Below, in pieces: positions 1-6,083 of a DNA stretch of 11,745 nt. Under the pieces are notes generated by a model that worked only from the letters and a program-made list of their open reading frames with translations, had not been told where the DNA came from and ran no database searches. Each line of letters starts with the position of its first letter. Position 1 is the stretch's first letter. The position numbers and the translations under genes are program-made. This stretch comes from Syntrophobacterales bacterium (GTDB lineage Bacteria > Desulfobacterota > Syntrophobacteria > BM002), in the NCBI GenBank assembly GCA_030601545.1, contig JAUVTM010000041.1, forward strand, positions 1-11,745, written 5' to 3'.

Positions 1-2
1 CA

Positions 3-125
3 GTTGCACTATTAGCATGTGTTTCTTTAATGGGCAAGTGGCAGCAGCGAGGGATTCTTTCCCCTCGCCACATTGCTTGGGTCGCAAAAAGAGCAGTCTC
101 TTTGGTGGAGAGCATTGATGCTTGA
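3..125 (+). CDS. C-terminal end of an unidentified upstream protein (partial)
   Basis: This frame stays open from the left edge for 40 codons and ends at TGA 123-125. The other two forward frames either stop early (TAG at 13-15) or read as low-complexity text. The predicted end is a hydrophobic stretch (VALLACVSLMG) followed by an amphipathic segment with mixed charges (SPRHIAWVAKRAVSLVESIDA spans residues 20-40). That composition is plausible for a real protein, possibly one that ends near a membrane. I do not recognise the family. A 7-bp stem (47-53 with 62-68) lies inside this frame and has no T-run after it, so I do not read it as a terminator. The start lies outside the window. Confidence is limited because the frame is short and has no motif. 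Confidence 0.4.
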   Translation, partial: VALLACVSLMGKWQQRGILSPRHIAWVAKRAVSLVESIDA

Positions 126-131
126 AGGCTT

Positions 132-159
132 TTGCGTTATATTGAAAAGTTATTATACT
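132..159 (+). promoter_or_regulatory. candidate sigma70-type promoter for def
   Basis: TTGCGT at 132-137 (3 of 6 to the -35 consensus) is followed after 16 bases by TATACT at 154-159 (5 of 6 to the -10 consensus), in an AT-rich stretch between the upstream stop codon and def. Transcription would begin near 166, leaving a leader of about 40 bases. The -35 match is weak, so the call rests mainly on the -10 box and on position. Confidence 0.4.
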
Positions 160-204
160 TAATAAAAAAGGCTGCTTGGTCTAACACCCGGTTGGAGTAT
201 TTCA

Positions 205-717
205 ATGACCGTTCTGGAAATTTGCACCTATCCTGAAAAAGTACTGCTTCAGCAAAGCGAACCCATTGCGGATATCAATGAGGAAATCGTCAAACTGGCT
301 GACCACATGGCTGAAACCATGTACAGTGCGCCAGGTATCGGTTTGGCTGCCAATCAGGTTGGAGTTGCCAAGCAGTTGCTCGTGGTTGACATTGCTCCTC
401 GAAGACCTGAATCGGATCTCATTGTCTTGGCCAACCCTGAGATCATTGCGGTGGAAGGAGAGGTAACCATAGAGGAGGGATGTTTGAGCGTGCCGGATTG
501 TCAGGCCGAAGTGAAACGACATGAAAAGGTTAAGGTGCGCGGGCTCGATCTCAAGGGAAAAGAGGTGGAGATCGAAGCCGAGGGTCTTTTGGCTGTGGTG
601 CTCCAGCACGAGATTGACCATTTGAACGGCATACTGTTCATTGAGCATCTTAGTAGATTGAAGCGTGATCTCTATAAGAGGAAGTTGCGCAAGAAAAAGG
701 CCAGACAGCAGGGTTAA
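205..717 (+). CDS. def: peptide deformylase
   Basis: Cytoplasmic metalloenzyme that removes the formyl group from the N-terminal formyl-methionine of new proteins. At 170 residues it has the normal length. All three family motifs are intact: GIGLAANQVG (residues 44-53), EGCLSVP (91-97) and QHEIDHLNG (134-142). The expected metal ligands are C93, H135 and H139; E136 is the catalytic acid/base and Q51 the oxyanion-site glutamine. The tail (KRDLYKRKLRKKKARQQG) is strongly basic, as is common in this enzyme. ATG 205 is preceded by GGAG at 194-197 with good spacing. It is the first gene after the candidate promoter and is followed by fmt after 126 bases, the usual pairing. A 186-codon open frame on the opposite strand covers the same DNA and is a shadow. 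Confidence 0.97.
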   Translation: MTVLEICTYPEKVLLQQSEPIADINEEIVKLADHMAETMYSAPGIGLAANQVGVAKQLLVVDIAPRRPESDLIVLANPEIIAVEGEVTIEEGCLSVPDCQAEVKRHEKVKVRGLDLKGKEVEIEAEGLLAVVLQHEIDHLNGILFIEHLSRLKRDLYKRKLRKKKARQQG

Positions 718-843
718 AAGGTCAAGGTGTTTGTTTTCTGTCATGGGTTGGAGCTTGTGCATGTGCTGTTAAAGGAGTTAGGTGGGATCGGTTGCAATAC
801 CACTTGACTTGCCGAGGGCCGAAGCGGCCAATGTCATGTTCTC

Positions 844-1791
844 ATGGTGTATGATCTGCCAAGTCTGGTTTTCATGGGTACGCCTGGGTTTGCGGTGCCC
901 AGCCTGAAGGCGTTGCTGGATGCTGGAGCTCCAATACTGCTGGTGGTAACCCAGCCGGACAGGCCCAGGGGACGCGGCAGGAGAGTAGTGTCCTCGCCGG
1001 TGAAACAGCTGGCCCAGGAAAAAGGTCTGCCGGTTTACCAGCCGGAAAAAGTGAAAAGCCCTGAGGCTGGCGAGCGGATAGCTGCACAGGAACCAGCATG
1101 TATAGTGGTGGTGGCATACGGCCAGTTGCTACCGGCCGAGATCCTGGAGATGCCTCCTTTGGGAGCCGTGAATGTCCATGCATCATTGTTACCCAGATAC
1201 CGGGGTCCAGCCCCTATTCACTGGGCCCTGATCCGGGGAGAGATGGAAACCGGGGTCACCACGATGTTGATGGATGCCGGCATGGATACCGGTGACATCC
1301 TTTTGCAGCGAGGGCTTGTAATCCAGCCGGAAGAGACGGCTGGCAGCCTCCATGACCGCTTGGCCGAGGAAGGGGCCAGGGTGCTGGTGGAAACCCTTGA
1401 TTTACTGAAACGAGGTGCGCTTGAGCCGAAAGCTCAGGACAGTTCCCAGGCCACCTACGCACCCATGCTTGCCAAGGAAGATGGCAGGGTGGACTGGCGT
1501 CAGGACGCAAAGCGAATCTGTTGCCGTATTCGCGGTTTGGACCCCTGGCCAGGTGGTTTTACCCATTGGCAGGGAAAACGGTTGAAACTTTTTGGTTGTC
1601 GTGCCCTGCCTGTTTCGAGTACAGCCGAGCCGGGTACAGTGATTGCAGCGGCAGACAATGGCTTGCAGGTGGCCGCTGGAAAAGGGGCGGTGCTAATTGA
1701 AACCTTACAGTTGGAGGGCCGTCGCCCCCTTGCAGTAACCGATTTTCTGAGAGGACATCAGCTCCAGGTGGAGGATAAGCTCGGTGAATGA
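844..1791 (+). CDS. fmt: methionyl-tRNA formyltransferase
   Basis: Transfers a formyl group from 10-formyl-tetrahydrofolate to Met-tRNA(fMet) for translation initiation. The 315 residues match the family. The N-terminal Rossmann-like domain starts at VFMGTPGFAVPSL (residues 9-21). The formyl-folate site is SLLPRYRGPAPIHW (114-127). The catalytic trio is N110, H112 and D148, the last in MDAGMDTGD. The C-terminal OB-fold tRNA-binding domain covers about 205-310. ATG 844 is chosen because an in-frame stop lies just upstream (805-807) and the next Met (residue 11) would cut into the first beta strand. The start has no good Shine-Dalgarno at normal distance. GAGG at 814-817 is too far unless the small hairpin between them (817-821 with 825-829) shortens the gap. 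The end overlaps the next gene by 8 bases. Confidence 0.96.
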   Translation: MVYDLPSLVFMGTPGFAVPSLKALLDAGAPILLVVTQPDRPRGRGRRVVSSPVKQLAQEKGLPVYQPEKVKSPEAGERIAAQEPACIVVVAYGQLLPAEILEMPPLGAVNVHASLLPRYRGPAPIHWALIRGEMETGVTTMLMDAGMDTGDILLQRGLVIQPEETAGSLHDRLAEEGARVLVETLDLLKRGALEPKAQDSSQATYAPMLAKEDGRVDWRQDAKRICCRIRGLDPWPGGFTHWQGKRLKLFGCRALPVSSTAEPGTVIAAADNGLQVAAGKGAVLIETLQLEGRRPLAVTDFLRGHQLQVEDKLGE

Positions 1792-2617
1792 AGCTTTAGA
1801 CAGAAAAGAGAGGCTGACTCCCACGGAGGATCCACTGGTCGAGGCCGACCAGGTTTCGGAGACGCCCCAGAAGAGGATTTTCATCGGGCTGCTGGCGGTG
1901 ACCTGCATTATACTTGGCGGCTTGGCATATCTACTCTGGTGGGTGCCCAATGTCGGACTACGGAACATCCACCCATATCTTCCAGCCCTACTGGCCGGGA
2001 TATTGGGTCTGGTTGTGTTTGCGGTAGTTGCCGGCTCGCTCCTATTGATTTTAACTATTTTAGCTGGTCGTGATCTTTTCCTCTCCAGGAAACTCCGCGG
2101 TGCGGTCGTTAAGGTACTCTTTCCGTTGCTTGTTGTGATGGGCAAGGTTTTTGGCCTTTCCAGGGAGAAGATAAGCCATTCCTTTGTTGCCATAAACAAT
2201 CAGTTGGTTCTGGCTCAAGACCTGCGGATGTCTCCAGCTCGGCTACTCCTTCTCATGCCTCACTGCCTGCAAAACCACAATTGCAAGGTCAAGATTACCG
2301 GGAACGTGGAGAACTGTGAGGGTTGCGGTAAATGCCCCATAAAGGAACTCCTGGAAGTATCGCGGAAGTATAATGTGGAGTTAGCGGTGGCCACCGGTGG
2401 TACCATTGCCCGGCGCATAGTGGTTCAGAAACGACCGCTGCTCATTATTGCCGTGGCCTGTGAACGTGATCTTACCAGTGGAATACAAGATACGTACCCG
2501 CTGCCTATCTATGGTATCTTTAATCGACGACCACATGGTCCTTGTTTCAATACCGGGTTGCCGCTGGCAGAAGTGGAAGGTGCGATCCGTCACTTTTTGG
2601 ACACTTCAGAGTCATGA
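1784..2617 (+). CDS. DUF116 family membrane protein with Cys-rich domain
   Basis: A 277-residue protein of unknown function. The N-terminal 30 residues are polar. Two clear membrane segments follow (about 32-53 and 66-94), with a third hydrophobic stretch at 107-123. The rest should be cytoplasmic and carries the DUF116 signature: PHCLQNHNC (C161, C167), then CEGCGKCPI (C178, C181, C184), then AVACERDL (C226) and GPCFNTG (C254). Seven cysteines in this spacing suggest a metal or iron-sulfur site, but that is inference. The start is GTG 1784, which follows GGAGG (1770-1774) by 9 bases and overlaps the end of fmt by 8 bases. The stop overlaps the rsmB start by 4 bases, so all three are probably translated as a coupled unit. 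Lying between formylation and rRNA methylation genes hints at a link to translation or one-carbon chemistry, which is not proven. Confidence 0.85.
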   Translation: MNEALDRKERLTPTEDPLVEADQVSETPQKRIFIGLLAVTCIILGGLAYLLWWVPNVGLRNIHPYLPALLAGILGLVVFAVVAGSLLLILTILAGRDLFLSRKLRGAVVKVLFPLLVVMGKVFGLSREKISHSFVAINNQLVLAQDLRMSPARLLLLMPHCLQNHNCKVKITGNVENCEGCGKCPIKELLEVSRKYNVELAVATGGTIARRIVVQKRPLLIIAVACERDLTSGIQDTYPLPIYGIFNRRPHGPCFNTGLPLAEVEGAIRHFLDTSES

Positions 2618-3966
2618 CGCCCAGGGCCATCGCTATGCACACCCTGCTGCAGGTGGCTCGCCGCGCCTCTTTTCCTGACGTTCTCCTCGATATTTATCTC
2701 AAGGAACACCCGAACCTGGATCCCCGCGATCGTGCCCTGGTCACCGAACTTGTCTATGGAGTACTTCGCTGGCAGGGACGATTGGATTGGATTATTGACC
2801 AGCAGGCTACAATAAAGCCAGACAAAATAGCCCTGCCGGTCAGAGTAATTCTGCGGCTCGCTACCTATCAGTTGCTCTTTCTGGATCGGATTCCTGCAGC
2901 AGCTGCAGTGAACGAGGCTGTGAAACTTGCAAAAACAAGTCAGCCCCAACATGTGGTTCGCTTTGTAAATGGGATTTTGCGTGCCATTTCCCGCCAGAGT
3001 AAGATTCTTCAAGAAGCAAAACTTGAAGGAAGTTCGGAACACCGTTTGTCAGTCCTTTATTCGTACCCCGCGTGGCTGGTCCAACGCTGGCTAGCCACCC
3101 TCGGATATGAAGAAACCGAAGCTTTCTGCGCTGCTGGCAACCAAATCCCTCCAACGAGCATTCGAGTCAATACCCTGAAAACGACGGTGGAGGCACTGGC
3201 CGGTTCTTTCCGAGATCTTGGTTTCTCCGTAGAACCTGGAAACCTAGCCCCTGAAGCGCTTCATTTGAGGTCAATTCGCACTGATATCTCTTCTCTTGTC
3301 CAATATAGAAGTGGAGAGTTTCAGGTGCAGGATGAGGCGTCTCAATTGATTGCCCACTTAGTCCAGCCCCAGCCCGGAGAGCACGTCTTGGATGCGTGCG
3401 CAGGTTTTGGGGTAAAAAGCACCCATCTGGGCCAACTGATGGAAAACCAAGGCAAAATAACAGCTTTGGACAACCAGGGCTGGAAATTGACCCGGTTGGT
3501 GGAAAATGCCAAAAGGCTACAGATTTCCAGTATTGAACCAGTGGAGATGGATGTACTCGAGCTGAAACCATCTTTGGAGCAACGCTGTTTTGACCGGATT
3601 TTGCTGGACGCGCCCTGCACCGGGCTGGGGGTGCTGAGACGCAACCCTGACATCAAGTGGAAAGTGAAGCCCAAGGATTTTCACCGGTTACATCTGGTAC
3701 AGAGGCAAATGTTGAGCAGGCTTGCTCCCCTGCTAAAGCCTGAGGGTGTTCTGGTATATGCTACCTGTACTGTGAGTTCCGAGGAAAATGAGGGAACGCT
3801 GCAGGGTTTTCTGAGTGATCATCCCGACTATCATCTGGAATCGGCCCGGCCCTATTTACCACCAGGATGTGGTGGCGCGGTGAACCGAGTGGGTGCTTTG
3901 CAAACCTGGCCCCACAAGCATGGGGTGGATGGCTTTTTCGCAGCCCGACTGCGACGTACCAGCTGA
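2614..3966 (+). CDS. rsmB: 16S rRNA (cytosine-967-C5)-methyltransferase RsmB
   Basis: SAM-dependent enzyme that methylates C967 of 16S rRNA. The start is taken as ATG 2614, inside an ATGA overlap with the stop of the DUF116 gene, giving 450 residues. Upstream in-frame starts would lie deep inside that gene. Residues 1-135 form the NusB-like RNA-binding domain (DPRDRALVTELVYGVLRW, 36-53, is typical). The NOL1/NOP2/Sun methyltransferase domain follows: QDEASQL (239-245), SAM motif I LDACAGFGVKSTHL (259-272), DAPCTGLGVLRRNPD (332-346) with C335, and YATCTVSSEENE (382-393) with the catalytic C385. SAM motif I is unusual, since the common form is DACAAPGGKT. The stop codon lies inside a repeat arm (3961-3970). 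Identity is secure. The exact target base is inferred from the RsmB-type NusB fusion. Confidence 0.94.
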   Translation: MTPRAIAMHTLLQVARRASFPDVLLDIYLKEHPNLDPRDRALVTELVYGVLRWQGRLDWIIDQQATIKPDKIALPVRVILRLATYQLLFLDRIPAAAAVNEAVKLAKTSQPQHVVRFVNGILRAISRQSKILQEAKLEGSSEHRLSVLYSYPAWLVQRWLATLGYEETEAFCAAGNQIPPTSIRVNTLKTTVEALAGSFRDLGFSVEPGNLAPEALHLRSIRTDISSLVQYRSGEFQVQDEASQLIAHLVQPQPGEHVLDACAGFGVKSTHLGQLMENQGKITALDNQGWKLTRLVENAKRLQISSIEPVEMDVLELKPSLEQRCFDRILLDAPCTGLGVLRRNPDIKWKVKPKDFHRLHLVQRQMLSRLAPLLKPEGVLVYATCTVSSEENEGTLQGFLSDHPDYHLESARPYLPPGCGGAVNRVGALQTWPHKHGVDGFFAARLRRTS

Positions 3967-4038
3967 CAGCCCCGCGACAAGCTCCCCGAGACAAGCTCGG
4001 GACAGGCGGGACAGGCGGGCAGGAGACAGCTGGCAGCT
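3961..4038. repeat. nested palindromic element overlapping the rsmB stop
   Basis: The ends AGCTGACAGC (3961-3970) and GCTGGCAGCT (4029-4038) are inverted repeats matching at 9 of 10 positions. Inside lie a perfect 6-bp stem, CCCGAG (3985-3990) with CTCGGG (3996-4001), and two exact tandem copies of GACAGGCGG (4001-4018). The left end contains the rsmB stop codon (3964-3966). The size of 78 bp and the terminal inverted repeats resemble small non-autonomous or REP-like elements. No target-site duplication was identified. Confidence 0.55.
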
Positions 4039-4079
4039 AAAACGAGGTAAGCGTAAGCGGTCACAGGGGAAGTTTTAAC

Positions 4080-4106
4080 CACAGAGGACACAGAGATCAC
4101 AAAGAA
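4080..4106. repeat. three tandem 9-bp CACAGAGNN units
   Basis: The units are CACAGAGGA (4080-4088), CACAGAGAT (4089-4097) and the decayed CACAAAGAA (4098-4106). Short tandem arrays of this type are, from general knowledge, common intergenic repeats in many environmental genomes. No function can be assigned. Confidence 0.55.
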
Positions 4107-4167
4107 AATCAAAGTAGTTCAATTTTTTCACCCCGTGATCAGTTACAAAATGAGTTTATGGTCAAAA

Positions 4168-4198
4168 CTGCCCGCTGCTAGCTGCAGGCTGCCTGCTG
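4168..4198. repeat. CTGC-rich dispersed repeat, copy 1
   Basis: This 31-base block matches 6030-6060, next to metG, at 26 of 31 positions without gaps. Both end in GCTGCCTGCTG. The second copy forms the right arm of a long inverted repeat; this copy has no equally good partner nearby, so it may be a half element. Confidence 0.6.
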
Positions 4199-4205
4199 AA
4201 AAAGC

Positions 4206-4229
4206 TCCTTGTCCCCGTGTCGCCGCGTC
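4206..4229. repeat. three tandem 8-bp CCCGTGTC-like units
   Basis: The units are TCCTTGTC (4206-4213), CCCGTGTC (4214-4221) and GCCGCGTC (4222-4229). They follow the same 8-bp pattern, roughly YCCGYGTC, as the four units at 7999-8030 in the 3' end of ricT, in the same orientation on the + strand. Confidence 0.6.
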
Positions 4230-4281
4230 GAACTTGGGTGGCGTTGCCTTCTTTTCTCGATTACGGTATGGTGCATGATCG

Positions 4282-5301
4282 ATGGCCATACTGAACAAAT
4301 TACTCAGGTTTGGAATCTATGCAGCCGTATTTCTGGGGGCACTGGTTTGCAGTCTCTACCTCACCAGTAAGTGGATCATTCAGAGTGAGGAAGAGGTGCT
4401 GGTTCCCAACCTGGTAGGGCACGATACCGTATATGCTTTGGATCTTCTCACCTCTCTGGGGCTGAACATCAAGGTGGGTGGATTCATGTGGAGTGAGACT
4501 GTACCCAAGAACTTCATCGGTACTCAGAACCCCGTTTCCGGAACTTGGTTGAAGCGTGATCGGGATGTGAAGGTGGTTATCTCTCGGGGCTCCAGAAGGG
4601 TGCTGGTTCCAAATCTGGTGGGGACAAGAATGCGTGAGGCCAAGCTGGTTCTCTCGCAAAATGGGCTCCACCTGGGTGGGATCTGCCGCATTCCTTCCTC
4701 ACAGTATCCACGGGATACCATCATTACTCAGCGCCCAGAGGCCCTCCAAGAGATAGAGCGGGGAGAGTCAGTTGATTTTCTCATCAGCGCTGGTCCCAAA
4801 TCCTTGGCGGTGGCGATGCCTGAGCTACGCCAGCGAACTATGGGGCAGGCCCTGAGAATCCTGGATGGCTTGGGGCTCGTAGCGTCGGCGGTCAAGGAAA
4901 TCCACCGGCCGGGACAGCCTCTCAACACCATTGTTGGCCAGAACCCATTGGCAGGGTACAGGGCGGATGGGGACAGTGCCATAATCTTGACGGTGAACCG
5001 GTTACCGCAACCCAAAGGACCACAGGCCAAATTGTGGTGGATCACTTATCAAATGGAGCCGGGCTATTTCAAGAAGGAGGTCGCTCTCAGCCGGAACCAG
5101 GCTGGGGAAGATGTGCTCTCCTACAGCAAGATTCATCGGCCAGGCGACCGGTTGGATTGGCTGGTGTGGGCTCAGGCTCCTGAAGAGGTGATTGTTCTTG
5201 TGGATGGTATAGTGCAGAGGCTGAAAGCTGATGTCTTTGACTGGGGGGACATGCTAACGCTTCGTTCTATTTCCGGTGGCGACGAACCACGAGAGGAGTG
5301 A
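4282..5301 (+). CDS. membrane-anchored protein with three PASTA domains
   Basis: 339 residues. A single hydrophobic helix (about 9-29) after a short basic N-terminus should anchor it in the inner membrane with the rest in the periplasm. Three PASTA domains follow: about 36-103 (EVLVPNLVGHD to VVISRG), 105-171 (RVLVPNLVGTR to LISAGP) and 174-239 (LAVAMPELRQR to LTVNR). Residues 245-339 form a separate, probably beta-rich C-terminal module. PASTA domains are known to bind peptidoglycan or muropeptides and usually hang from Ser/Thr kinases or penicillin-binding proteins; neither catalytic domain is present here. ATG 4282 is the first start after an in-frame TGA (4276-4278), and the ribosome site is weak. 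rpe follows after 11 bases, so the two are likely co-transcribed. A role in the envelope is inferred from the domains only. Confidence 0.88.
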   Translation: MAILNKLLRFGIYAAVFLGALVCSLYLTSKWIIQSEEEVLVPNLVGHDTVYALDLLTSLGLNIKVGGFMWSETVPKNFIGTQNPVSGTWLKRDRDVKVVISRGSRRVLVPNLVGTRMREAKLVLSQNGLHLGGICRIPSSQYPRDTIITQRPEALQEIERGESVDFLISAGPKSLAVAMPELRQRTMGQALRILDGLGLVASAVKEIHRPGQPLNTIVGQNPLAGYRADGDSAIILTVNRLPQPKGPQAKLWWITYQMEPGYFKKEVALSRNQAGEDVLSYSKIHRPGDRLDWLVWAQAPEEVIVLVDGIVQRLKADVFDWGDMLTLRSISGGDEPREE

Positions 5302-5312
5302 CGGAGAGGACA

Positions 5313-5978
5313 ATGAAGAAACTAGCGCCTTCAATTCTGTCTGCTGATTTTGGTCGACTGGGAGAAGAAGTTGCCGCAGCGACCGCTGCGGGTGCTGACT
5401 ACATCCACGTGGACGTAATGGATGGCCACTTTGTTCCCAACATAACCATAGGGCCGCTGGTGGTAGAGGCTGTGCGTCGTAGCACCCATCTGCCCTTGGA
5501 TGTGCATCTCATGATCAGTGAGCCGGATCTGTACCTAGAGGATTTTGTCAAAGCAGGGGCGGACATTCTTGGTGTGCACGCTGAAGTATTGCCCCACCTC
5601 CACCGGACAATACAGCGGATCAAAGAGCTTGGTGCGAAAGCTTCTGTAACCCTTAATCCGGCCACACCTCTGGTGTCTGTAGAACATATTTTGGACCAGG
5701 TGGATCAAGTTCTCCTCATGACGGTCAATCCCGGATTTGGGGGGCAAGCGTTCATTGAGGCAGTGATCCCGAAGATCGAGGCCCTCCGGAAGATTATTGA
5801 ACAGCGAGGGCTGGCGGTGGAACTGGAGGTGGACGGGGGTATTAACGCAGAAACCATAGGGGAAGTGGCTCGGGCCGGTGCCGATGTGTTCGTTGCCGGC
5901 TCCGCAGTGTTTTCCACTCCCGATTATGGTGAAACGCTTCGGTTGTTTAGAGAAAAGATTAAAGAGGCACTATCTTAG
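5313..5978 (+). CDS. rpe: ribulose-phosphate 3-epimerase
   Basis: Interconverts D-ribulose 5-phosphate and D-xylulose 5-phosphate in the pentose phosphate pathway; a cytoplasmic TIM-barrel metalloenzyme. ATG 5313 gives 221 residues, the usual length, and is preceded by GGAG (5303-5306) at good spacing. The GTG at 5298 would add five residues and has a poorly spaced site. Visible motifs are LAPSILSADF (4-13), HVDVMDGHFVPN (32-43), LDVHLMI (62-68), MTVNPGFGGQ (136-145) and VDGGIN (173-178). The metal ligands are H32, D34, H65 and D174; D34 and D174 also act as the acid/base pair. It sits directly behind the PASTA gene and ends facing metG. A long inverted repeat begins one base after the stop codon. 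Confidence 0.96.
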   Translation: MKKLAPSILSADFGRLGEEVAAATAAGADYIHVDVMDGHFVPNITIGPLVVEAVRRSTHLPLDVHLMISEPDLYLEDFVKAGADILGVHAEVLPHLHRTIQRIKELGAKASVTLNPATPLVSVEHILDQVDQVLLMTVNPGFGGQAFIEAVIPKIEALRKIIEQRGLAVELEVDGGINAETIGEVARAGADVFVAGSAVFSTPDYGETLRLFREKIKEALS

Positions 5979-6059
5979 AGCAGGCAGCCGGCAGGGGGCA
6001 GCGGGCAGTACAAAATCTTCTTATTGATTCTGCCAGCTGCTGGCTGTCAGCTGCCTGCT
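5979..6059. repeat. 30-bp imperfect inverted repeat between rpe and metG
   Basis: Bases 5979-6008 pair with 6030-6059 without bulges: 24 Watson-Crick pairs, 2 G-T pairs and 4 mismatches, around a 21-base AT-rich loop (6009-6029). It starts immediately after the rpe stop. It could stall or terminate transcription from both sides, but there is no T-run on either strand, so it is not a standard intrinsic terminator. The right arm belongs to the same repeat family as 4168-4198. Confidence 0.75.
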
Positions 6060-6061
6060 GG

Positions 6062-6083
6062 CTGAGCCGCTTTGGCGGCTCAG
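6062..6083. terminator. perfect 9-bp hairpin across the metG stop codon
   Basis: CTGAGCCGC (6062-6070) pairs perfectly with GCGGCTCAG (6075-6083) around a TTTG loop. The metG stop codon (complement of 6080-6082) is in one arm. There is no following T-run on either strand, so it might act as a rho-assisted terminator, an mRNA-stabilising 3' end, or simply be part of the neighbouring repeat. Confidence 0.45.

Larger units (their letters stand above)
3967..4281. other. 315-base gap filled mostly with short repeats
   Basis: No convincing gene lies here; the open frames are short and run through repeats. From left to right the stretch holds a nested palindrome (3961-4038), three tandem 9-bp units (4080-4106), a CTGC-rich 31-bp repeat also found beside metG (4168-4198), and three tandem 8-bp units (4206-4229) of the same kind as those in the ricT tail. 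A weak promoter-like pair precedes the next gene: TTGCCT (4244-4249), 17 bases, TATGGT (4267-4272). If used, it would give an almost leaderless message starting close to ATG 4282. No rho-independent terminator with a T-run is visible after rsmB. Confidence 0.7.

Noticed and set aside
38..71. Stem-loop near the left edge as a terminator
   Set aside because: The stem is real (7 bp) but has no T-run and lies within the probable end of an upstream coding frame.
202..762. 186-codon open frame on the minus strand over def
   Set aside because: It lies fully opposite a peptide deformylase with all catalytic motifs intact. Its own translation has no recognisable motif and it is best explained as a codon-usage shadow.
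804..840. Promoter in front of fmt based on TTGACT
   Set aside because: No acceptable -10 box is found at 16-18 bases; the nearest candidates, CAATGT and CATGTT, match poorly or are wrongly spaced.
2542..2613. Longer rsmB starting upstream at 2542
   Set aside because: It would overlap the conserved end of the DUF116 gene by 76 bases. ATG 2614 in an ATGA overlap gives the expected family N-terminus.
3967..4229. CRISPR array in the repeat-rich gap
   Set aside because: The repeats are 8-9 bp in direct contact or unrelated palindromes. There are no regular 25-40 bp repeats with equal unique spacers and no cas genes.
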